In this document: one piece after another, positions 58,152 through 64,000 of the stretch
How positions within the stretch are numbered: the stretch's first letter is position 1
Layout: each line of letters opens with the position of its first letter
DNA from: DATASD01 sp035478835
GTDB lineage: Bacteria > Patescibacteriota > Saccharimonadia > Saccharimonadales > UBA4665
DNA length: 64,000 nucleotides
NCBI GenBank assembly: GCA_035478835.1
Contig: DATIJH010000009.1
Location: forward strand, 186,001-250,000
Direction of reading: 5' to 3'
Notes under the pieces: model-generated
Seen by the model: the letters and a program-made list of their open reading frames with translations, nothing else
Told to the model about the DNA's origin: nothing
Databases searched by the model: none
Program-made: the position numbers and the translations under genes

Positions 58152-58446
58152 TCCGGGCCTTCATTGATTCACTTGAAAGATTTATTACGAGAAAACAGCA
58201 CCACTCAAGGTGTGCTGTAACGCTGGACTATATTCGTCATGCACTTTCCGTATCATGCCATACTAAGCAAACCTATTCAAGCGAGGGTTGAGCTGCTAAA
58301 GAACAGTTACGCAATGCTATAGTTAGCTTAGAGACAAACCATGAAAAGAATCTCAAAATTATTTACTAAGAGCAGTAAAGTAAGTAGCTTCATATGGGAA
58401 GAGGCCGGCGCGAAAGCGGACGTTTCGTTGTTCGGAATAGCGCTGA
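58152..58446. other. Intergenic region without a supported gene
   Basis: 295 bp after the transporter gene. It holds a hairpin (CAGCAC and GTGCTG type arms near 58185-58220) without a T-run and a 45-codon reading from ATG 58341 that overlaps the GNAT-like gene and lacks a ribosome site. Nothing else is supported. Confidence 0.5.
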
Positions 58447-59097
58447 CTAGTGCAGCAGATTGGTCAGGTGCGTGCTGAATGCTTGTCCGGTCGTTGTCAT
58501 GGTGAGCCATTCGCCGGGGTATACTCCGCCGGTGACTGGCGCTGCTGTCTCATCTATTTTAAGGCCAAGTTTTTGGTGGAAGCGGATTGAGCGCTTATTC
58601 GCGCTATGGATTCTTGCTGTAATATGCGGATCCGCAGGGTGTATCCCGACGAGCGAATCCAGCAAATAATACGCAAGTTTTGTGCCATACATTTCTCGAG
58701 TTATGTCGATCTCGTAAATTTCTGCTGACGTATGCACGTCGGCCGTACAAAGTCCCTGTAGCTTACGTGCAACAAGCAACCCACGGACGGCAAGCCTCTC
58801 TCGTGAAGGCTGCCCATTTTCGGCTAAATCTATGGCAACCACAGTTTCGATATCTCGTCCGTCCTTGCCGGGACGACCGCTTTGGTCAACCAGCCCAACC
58901 AGTTCTGATGCATCTTCAAAGTAGAAGGGTCTCTCGCGGGTAGGGAGAAGCCCTAACTCCCTTTCAAATACATCGCTGTAGACTTCGGCCATTAAGTTGC
59001 TCATCTGCTGGGCGCGAAGTTCGGCAGTGGGTGGATCTAATGTGAAATGCAAGTGTTCCAGGCCTAGATTTTGCCCGTTTACTTCTACCTGTCGCAT
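58447..59097 (-). CDS. GNAT-like N-acetyltransferase domain protein
   Basis: 216 residues. The C-terminal part follows the GNAT pattern: strand E-I-Y-E-I-D-I-T, an acetyl-CoA-type helix after R-E-M-Y-G-T-K-L-A-Y-Y-L-L-D-S-L, then I-T-A-R-I-H-S-A-N-K-R-S-I-R-F-H-Q-K-L-G-L-K-I, the classic N-x-x-S-x-x-F-x-x-K-L-G-F motif. The N-terminal 80 residues are less typical. The exact R/Q-x-x-G-x-G/A loop is weak (M-Y-G-T-K-L). Substrate unknown. TACAAT lies about 10 nt before ATG. Confidence 0.75.
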   Translation of the reverse strand: MRQVEVNGQNLGLEHLHFTLDPPTAELRAQQMSNLMAEVYSDVFERELGLLPTRERPFYFEDASELVGLVDQSGRPGKDGRDIETVVAIDLAENGQPSRERLAVRGLLVARKLQGLCTADVHTSAEIYEIDITREMYGTKLAYYLLDSLVGIHPADPHITARIHSANKRSIRFHQKLGLKIDETAAPVTGGVYPGEWLTMTTTGQAFSTHLTNLLH

Positions 59098-59243
59098 AAT
59101 ACTGGCTATTGTACGGACGAGAGGGCATGTTGTATATGCTTAAGGTATAATTGAATCAATCAAGCGACATCATGTTTGCGGCTAGTACGCTAGGAAATAC
59201 GACATAGTATAAAATAAGCTCAATAGCACTAATCGGAGCAGGT

Positions 59244-59528
59244 ATGGAAAATATACGGCAAGAAGTTATCAAAATACAGCGCAAGATTAATGACCTTATG
59301 GACGATGCGGGCCATGCGGCGGCGGCCCTGCTGCGCAAAGAGGTGCAGGGTTTGGAAGATGATCTGCAAGTCAAGAAGCATGCGCTCACCATCGAAGCGC
59401 GCGTTAAACGGATTATCGACCTGCTGCAAGGCGAAGCCAAAGCAGCGCGTATTATGAATTACGAGCACCTGGATATGTTCCGGAAATATTTCGAAGAGCT
59501 ACGCCAAACGTTACGTAAAATGGCGTAA
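59244..59528 (+). CDS. Small coiled-coil protein
   Basis: 94 residues, almost entirely helical and charged (I-Q-R-K-I-N-D-L-M-D-D-A-G-H, L-R-K-E-V-Q-G-L-E-D-D-L, K-R-I-I-D-L-L-Q-G-E). GGAGCAGG lies just before ATG, a leadered start. No family recognised; probably a small structural or adaptor protein. Confidence 0.7.
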   Translation: MENIRQEVIKIQRKINDLMDDAGHAAAALLRKEVQGLEDDLQVKKHALTIEARVKRIIDLLQGEAKAARIMNYEHLDMFRKYFEELRQTLRKMA

Positions 59529-59553
59529 GGCCATGCTTCAGAGCGCCGATGTG

Positions 59554-61497
59554 CTATGCTTGTCTGCTAGGTAGCTTTCGAAGGAAGCGTGCCTCGATTT
59601 CATTGAGTTTTTCTCGGGCGCGTTGTCTGCTTGGGCCTGGCGTTTCGCTAACCTCGTGTAACGCAAGATCAATGATATCTGCGGTTGTACGGGTACCGAG
59701 GTCGGTCCGACCCGTGATGACAGTTATTCCGGGGTAAAATTCGGCGTCTGCCGGGTTGCCTCTAAAATAGAGCCGATCAGGAGCAACGTGCGTGGCCAAA
59801 AAACCGGCATAAGTAACAGCCGCATCCCAGCCGTTCTTATGGGCAAAATCAAAGTCGTGCGGGGTGGCTTCGCGCGGCAGGCTCGGCCACATAAATTGTG
59901 CCATCGTATTGTTTCGAAGATTATGGCGGGCGTTCAGTATGTGCATGCCAATTTTAAACTGTAAACCGCGTACCCCCTGTCGATTATTTTGTAACTCTTT
60001 GGCTGGCTCGAGTGTTTTTCGTCCTAATTCCAGCAAGTTAAAGTACAAGCTTGCTTCAGTTTTTAGACCGAATGATTTTTCGGCTACTTTTTTATCATAC
60101 TTCACCATGTATGCGGTGTAGAGGCCGCCAAGGAGGATGGCGCTTATCTTGTCGCCTTCTGTTTCCTCCGGCAGTCTTGCTTCGAGTGCGGTGCCCAATA
60201 AGCGAGCAGCTCCTAAGGCTTGCATACCGTCCTCTTTCTGCAGGTCGCCGTTGACCGCCATGTCGATGTAGGCACCCATGCATGTCATACGTGTACGTGG
60301 GTCTTCGGATTGCCGCATCTCGCCGATGAGCATTTGGAACTTTTCCCGGGACGGGACGGCGTCGGCGTATCTTAAATAAAGCTCAACGGCGCGTGGTACA
60401 CGACGCGATGGAACATTTTTGGTGCGGTATGGCGTCGGCGTGGGCTCTAGGAGGTCGGCTGGCTGTATCACCCAGGAGCTGTCGAGCGGCGCGCGCTGCC
60501 CCAGGGCATCTGCAAGCTCGTCGGACAACGCGTCAAGCAGCATGGCGGCCGGGCGGTCCAGTTCGCGGCCCTCTGCTACTTCATCGCACAGCAAGCGGCC
60601 TACCTCGGCTATGTCTGGTGGCGTTGCTGATAATGGTGATTTTTCATAGTCGGCATGTCGGTCGATAAGCTTTGCCAACGCCTTTTTCGGTAGGGCATTC
60701 AAGTTTACGTATCGGACTGTTTCGTCGAAATCGCCCCCTTTGTCGTTCTTGGCCGCAAGTTTTATGCCCATTAATTTAACGGGCACTTTTTGGCCGTCGG
60801 CGAGAAGCTTATAACCGTCGTGCCTGAGTGGCATCTGTTTCTTGGGGGCACTTTCGCGCGGCGACGACGGGTACAGCAGGGTTTCTTTACGACGGGCAGA
60901 TAGCATGAGGCCAACCACTTTGTACAGCAGTCCTTTGCGCGCACCTTCATCCGAGAAACAGGGCGTATGTATTTCGGAGTTAAAATATGCGTTTGAAAGA
61001 TGCTGCTTGCCGGTAGTATGGACGGGCGCGGCTTGCATCTCGGTGTACGCATGGGCAAGGCCTTGTCGAATGGCTGCAAGCGCCGGCTCGTCCGCCACGC
61101 TGCCCTGTTTTCTGTCTAAAAACGCCTGGCCGTATGCGCGCCGTATCAGGATTGGGAGGCGTGTTTCAAACCAGGCATAGGGGTTTTCTAGGACTTGGTC
61201 GGCGTGCCGTTCCGATGCTGCAAAGTGCGCGGCCCTGGCGGTAGTTTCCGACTCGGCAAGCCCATGTTCAAATTCGAGCCAGGACAAGTCGGCCTTCATT
61301 GTGCTGTCCTCTGCTGGCGATAAGCTCGGCTTGCCGGCCTCTTTATCTATTTTTAAGGCCAAAGTGCGCGGGCAAAGCTGCTCTGCAACAACTTCGGGTG
61401 GAAAATTTCGCGGCGCATCACACGATGGCGCCCTGGTGTTGGCTACTTTGCATATGTTTGCTACGGGACATTCGGTAGGAAAATTGGCGCGCTCCAT
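59554..61497 (-). CDS. Large hypothetical protein
   Basis: 647 residues from ATG 61497 (TTG 61500 is possible). TATAGT lies 10 bases before the ATG, with no Shine-Dalgarno sequence. The N-terminus has four cysteines in the first 45 residues (E-C-P, I-C-K, S-C-D, L-C-P), suggesting a metal site. The rest is mostly helical and lacks TM segments. Two conspicuous spots are T-P-C-F-S-D-E-G-A-R-K-G and a C-terminal D-L-G-T-R-T-T-A-D-I-I-D-L-A-L-H-E-V. No family or active site recognised. Codon use and GC match the core genes. Confidence 0.7.
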   Translation of the reverse strand: MERANFPTECPVANICKVANTRAPSCDAPRNFPPEVVAEQLCPRTLALKIDKEAGKPSLSPAEDSTMKADLSWLEFEHGLAESETTARAAHFAASERHADQVLENPYAWFETRLPILIRRAYGQAFLDRKQGSVADEPALAAIRQGLAHAYTEMQAAPVHTTGKQHLSNAYFNSEIHTPCFSDEGARKGLLYKVVGLMLSARRKETLLYPSSPRESAPKKQMPLRHDGYKLLADGQKVPVKLMGIKLAAKNDKGGDFDETVRYVNLNALPKKALAKLIDRHADYEKSPLSATPPDIAEVGRLLCDEVAEGRELDRPAAMLLDALSDELADALGQRAPLDSSWVIQPADLLEPTPTPYRTKNVPSRRVPRAVELYLRYADAVPSREKFQMLIGEMRQSEDPRTRMTCMGAYIDMAVNGDLQKEDGMQALGAARLLGTALEARLPEETEGDKISAILLGGLYTAYMVKYDKKVAEKSFGLKTEASLYFNLLELGRKTLEPAKELQNNRQGVRGLQFKIGMHILNARHNLRNNTMAQFMWPSLPREATPHDFDFAHKNGWDAAVTYAGFLATHVAPDRLYFRGNPADAEFYPGITVITGRTDLGTRTTADIIDLALHEVSETPGPSRQRAREKLNEIEARFLRKLPSRQA

Positions 61498-61614
61498 CAA
61501 GGCTATTACTATATCATTATGAGGCGTCCGTAGCTACTTTTGAAACTGTCGCGATGCGAAGTTGCCATAATAAATCTCACAGCCGCTTGGCGCATGGTCG
61601 CTTAGGCTGGTAGT

Positions 61615-62721
61615 ATGACAAACCACAATCCAAATGTATTGATCGCGGGCGCGGGCGCGAGCCAGGCTATTTTTGGCAACAGATTTACGAATCCGGACGT
61701 TATGCCGCTCGGCGTCCAGCCAGACGTAACATTTTATGACCCCAATCCGGCAGTAAAACTTCGAGACGACATGCCCTATTTGCGCGCCGGCATGATGGAC
61801 GGGCGCGTAAAACTTGTGCACACCTTGCCCGACGAGACGTTTGATATTGCCGTGGTGGCAACGGCATCTGACCGGCACGCAGCGGCTACGAAAGCGATTC
61901 TGGATCATCACTCCGAGCCGCCGTTCTTCATTTTTGAAAAGCCCGTAGCAGCCACGCGCGAAGACTTGGCCTGGTTTCAGGGCATCGAACCACAGGTACA
62001 ATCGCGGTCGCTCGTTAATGAGCCGTACTTTTTTCTAGAAAGTTTGCGAAATCTCGTATCGAAGGCGAGGAACCAGACCGAGGCGGAATCTCCGCTTACA
62101 GAAGTTTGCGTATGGTCTTCTAAAAAGCGCGCAAAGGCCAACCCGCATGGCGAGCTCGGAATTTACGCGATCGAGCTGCCGCATACGCATGGTGCGGCTT
62201 CGTGGATCGCAGACGAAGTGCTCGATCTCTCGAATGTCCAGGAAAATGTGTATTTTGCCGATGTACAAGGTGTAAAAGATAACGATGGCAACTATATGCG
62301 GTTTGAAGTGGACGGTGTGGCGTATCACGTTGCGCAAGGGCTCGGCGCCTTTGTGATGGACCGTTACGGCAGCATGCTTGCGCACCAAGATCCGCCGCGG
62401 ACACGTCGCGTGGCAATGGGGTTTGCCGACGGCTCGAGTACGGTGCTGGATGTCGACCCCGCCTTCCCTTTTACGCAGTCGCAGCGTCCGCCCGAAGTGG
62501 CTCTGTATCATTACGACATCCCTGATGGCGAGCCGGCAACCAGCGTTATCGCTGATGACCCGCGCAGCGACTTGGTCAGACATGCGGTCGAACGCGTGCT
62601 GAATTTGGCCGAACCGGCGCCCGGCGTTAGCCTGGGTGAGTCACTCGCCCGAAACCAGGCGCTGCTAGACCTGAGAGCCAGCGCCGAGATCCGCCGCGGT
62701 GTCGCCATCGCCGCAGCCTAA
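61615..62721 (+). CDS. Gfo/Idh/MocA-like oxidoreductase
   Basis: 368 residues. The N-terminal Rossmann strand-turn is V-L-I-A-G-A-G-A-S (G-A-G-A near residue 10), followed by F-D-I-A-V-V-A-T-A-S-D-R-H-A-A-A-T, and the family hallmark F-E-K-P-V-A near residue 103. The C-terminal half alternates strands as in the Gfo/Idh/MocA alpha/beta domain. Such enzymes oxidise or reduce sugars and sugar nucleotides with NAD(P). The substrate is unknown, and the glycine-rich loop is slightly off consensus. TAGGCT ends six bases before ATG. Confidence 0.75.
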   Translation: MTNHNPNVLIAGAGASQAIFGNRFTNPDVMPLGVQPDVTFYDPNPAVKLRDDMPYLRAGMMDGRVKLVHTLPDETFDIAVVATASDRHAAATKAILDHHSEPPFFIFEKPVAATREDLAWFQGIEPQVQSRSLVNEPYFFLESLRNLVSKARNQTEAESPLTEVCVWSSKKRAKANPHGELGIYAIELPHTHGAASWIADEVLDLSNVQENVYFADVQGVKDNDGNYMRFEVDGVAYHVAQGLGAFVMDRYGSMLAHQDPPRTRRVAMGFADGSSTVLDVDPAFPFTQSQRPPEVALYHYDIPDGEPATSVIADDPRSDLVRHAVERVLNLAEPAPGVSLGESLARNQALLDLRASAEIRRGVAIAAA

Positions 62722-62773
62722 CTAACGCGACCCCGTCACCCGAATATGCGTCAAAGATGCCGAAGTTTAGGGG

Positions 62774-63634
62774 TTATCCTTGGACGGCACGCTGCAAGTC
62801 GGCGTACGTTGATTCCTGTACGACAAATTCTTTGATTATGTAATCGCCGACCAAAGGGATGGTTATGAGGCCTTGGGCGTTATTTTCAGAAGCTTTATAA
62901 GCGTCGTAATCGTCGCCTTGCATAGCATGCAATGCGGCGTCGCCGACTGAATTACAAACTACTTCTTGAGTTAGGCGGCCGGTAAGTGCGTCGCCAACCT
63001 CGGTGAGAGGTTGCGGCGTCGCTTCGACCAACGCCTGGCACATTTCTGTGGTCAGGGCGGCTGAGTGGCCAAAGAATGGCTGTAAGTCCCCGCCGTCTTC
63101 CGGCTGGTGTATAACGCTGATAGTTTGGTTGGCGTGCATGCGCCTTTCGGGGAGGTCGGTTGTTGCACCTTCTGCCGAGTCGCCGTCAAAAAGCGGTGGG
63201 GTGGGCATGTCCTTTGGGACGAGCACAAAGTCATGTTCTTGGTCGGGGTTTGGTATTGTGCTTGCTTGGGCGGCAACGTCTGCCTCGGCGGATTTAGGGT
63301 TGATGGCAAAATTAAAGGTCTGCGTGTTGGCAACGCTCTGTTCGTACACGGTGGCAATACGCTCGAACGCCTGCGGGTCTACAGGGCTATTGGTGTAATT
63401 ATAGAGGTCCAGCGTCTGCTTACCGAACGTAGTGTTCATGTCGATCTTGAACTGCTGCTTTAAGCCGAGCTTGCCTAATGTTTCTTCGCTCCCCAGGTTA
63501 TGTGCAACCTGCTCAGCGGTGTTATTAGCCGGCATAATATCAATCGATTTTGAGGTTTCACCCATGCCACAGCCCGCCGAAAATGCTGCGGCGGCCGTAA
63601 GCGTTGCGGCCATGCCAACACGACGACTATTCAT
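62774..63634 (-). CDS. Probable exported lipoprotein of unknown function
   Basis: 286 residues from ATG 63634, supported by TTGCTT-17 bp-TATTAT ending seven bases upstream; earlier in-frame ATG readings overlap the promoter. A signal sequence (R-R-V-G-M-A-A-T-L-T-A-A-A-A-F) ends F-S-A-G-C-G-M-G, close to a lipobox with cysteine near residue 22. The mature part has two further cysteines (E-M-C-Q near 200 and V-V-C-N near 223) that may bond. No domain recognised. Confidence 0.7.
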   Translation of the reverse strand: MNSRRVGMAATLTAAAAFSAGCGMGETSKSIDIMPANNTAEQVAHNLGSEETLGKLGLKQQFKIDMNTTFGKQTLDLYNYTNSPVDPQAFERIATVYEQSVANTQTFNFAINPKSAEADVAAQASTIPNPDQEHDFVLVPKDMPTPPLFDGDSAEGATTDLPERRMHANQTISVIHQPEDGGDLQPFFGHSAALTTEMCQALVEATPQPLTEVGDALTGRLTQEVVCNSVGDAALHAMQGDDYDAYKASENNAQGLITIPLVGDYIIKEFVVQESTYADLQRAVQG

Positions 63635-63641
63635 AAATACT

Positions 63642-63670
63642 ATAATACCATATATATTGCTAAAAAGCAA
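63642..63670 (-). promoter_or_regulatory. Leaderless-type promoter
   Basis: On the minus strand TTGCTT (63670-63665), 17 bp, TATTAT (63647-63642), then seven bases to ATG 63634. Confidence 0.65.
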
Positions 63671-63700
63671 TCTGTTATCACTAAAATTGTCGCTGCGATG

Positions 63701-63712
63701 TGACCTAGGTCA
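63701..63712. promoter_or_regulatory. 12-bp palindrome, candidate operator
   Basis: TGACCTAGGTCA is a perfect palindrome in the divergent space between the lipoprotein gene and the PIG-L-like gene. It sits near the expected -35 of the plus-strand gene, a common repressor position. Confidence 0.4.
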
Positions 63713-63747
63713 ATTCGGCAACAGCTACTTTGCTGCAGAATAGTGGT

Positions 63748-64000
63748 ATGTGGCACAGACTACGACCGACCTGCTTCCGCCCAATCCCGCTACTCACCTT
63801 ACTGCTATCAATGCTTTTTACGGCGAGCCTTTCGGGCGGCGTCGTCCGGGCGGCTAGCTCGCCAATCGCTTGCACTACAAGCGAGATCAATTTTTCGGCG
63901 CATCAAGACGACGACATTTTGTTTATGAACCCTGACATCAGCGATAGCATTCATCGGCATCGTTGCGTCGAAACGGTCTTTATCACTGCCGGCGAGTGGG
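63748..64000 (+). CDS. Exported PIG-L-like deacetylase, 5' part
   Basis: An open frame from ATG 63748 runs off the window (84 codons seen). A signal peptide (basic R-L-R-P start, hydrophobic L-L-T-L-L-L-S-M-L-F, end near V-R-A-A) is followed by I-N-F-S-A-H-Q-D-D-D-I-L-F-M-N-P-D, the first zinc motif of PIG-L deacetylases with H-x-D-D-D, and then the strand V-E-T-V-F-I-T-A-G-E. CAGAAT ends six bases before ATG. Unlike the cytosolic PIG-L at 22457, this one is exported, so it may act on a surface glycan. Confidence 0.75.
   Translation, partial: MWHRLRPTCFRPIPLLTLLLSMLFTASLSGGVVRAASSPIACTTSEINFSAHQDDDILFMNPDISDSIHRHRCVETVFITAGEW

Noticed and set aside
58185..58220. Hairpin as a terminator after the DMT transporter
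   Set aside because: The arms match imperfectly and no T-run follows, so it is not called as a terminator.
58341..58478. 45-codon plus-strand ORF (M-K-R-I-S-K-L start)
   Set aside because: There is no ribosome site or well-spaced -10 box, it overlaps the end of the GNAT-like gene, and the composition is not clearly coding.
1..64000. CRISPR arrays, insertion sequences or integrase genes
   Set aside because: No regularly spaced repeats, transposase or recombinase motifs were seen in any frame.

Overview
The window looks like part of a Candidate Phyla Radiation (Patescibacteria) genome, most likely Candidatus Saccharibacteria (TM7). This rests on gene content and architecture read by eye, not on a search. 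The pointers are short compact genes with many 1-20 nt gaps, a high share of unrecognisable proteins, PimA-like glycosyltransferases, a sortase, and a DnaX lacking its zinc-binding loop. The L11/L1 and L10/L12 ribosomal clusters are separated, and a dTMP kinase is fused to a ThyX-like protein. TGA is used as a stop (recR), so the standard bacterial code fits. Most of the window is GC-rich; 0-5 kb and about 55-58 kb are visibly more AT-rich and carry accessory-type genes.

Layout. 0-5 kb: accessory block with a MarR regulator plus DUF1772 membrane protein under a strong palindromic operator, a SnoaL-like protein, a DJ-1/PfpI protein with an AraC regulator, and a membrane protein. 5-14.4 kb: surface locus with a DUF4082/FN3/beta-helix exported protein, a processive family-2 glycosyltransferase, a sortase with a 58-residue LPNTG protein, a secreted polysaccharide deacetylase with tandem CBM-like repeats, and an AlkA-type glycosylase. 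14.5-16.5 kb: unrecognised genes, including a divergent paralogue pair. 16.6-21 kb: alpha/beta hydrolase, two PimA-like GT4 enzymes and an AI-2E family permease. 21-27 kb, minus strand: GT39-like protein, ybaB, recR, NUDIX, DHH phosphoesterase, PIG-L deacetylase and cysS in one run. 27-33 kb: dnaB, dnaX, tdk, rplL and rplJ (with an L10-leader attenuator) and an M20 peptidase. 34-40.4 kb: an HEYGH protein, the dTMP kinase/ThyX fusion with dcd, and an MprF-like protein. 40.5-44.6 kb: rplA, rplK, nusG and secE with small unknown genes between them. 44.7-54.8 kb: a GT2, small membrane proteins, an orphan histidine kinase, a DUF45 metallopeptidase, a P-loop kinase, then a second surface-glycan locus (GH10 xylanase-like enzyme, small membrane protein, processive GT2, polysaccharide deacetylase). 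54.9 kb: tRNA-Trp, followed by a low-GC island bounded by repeats that resemble the tRNA T-arm. 57-64 kb: DMT transporter, GNAT-like protein, a 647-residue unknown, a Gfo/Idh/MocA-like protein, a probable lipoprotein, and the 5' end of an exported PIG-L-type protein.

How it works together. Two loci pair a hyaluronan/poly-GlcNAc-synthase-like GT2 with a secreted NodB-type deacetylase, and glycan-acting or glycan-binding exported proteins sit beside them. This suggests synthesis and tailoring of an amino-sugar surface polymer, with a sortase-anchored peptide in the first locus. A separate set (dcd, dTMP kinase/ThyX, tdk) covers dTMP/dTDP supply.

The most general signal is regulatory. Over a dozen genes have a sigma70-like -10 hexamer 6-8 nt before the start codon and no Shine-Dalgarno sequence, the signature of leaderless mRNAs. 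Other genes keep clear Shine-Dalgarno sequences. No CRISPR array, insertion sequence, integrase or rRNA gene was seen.
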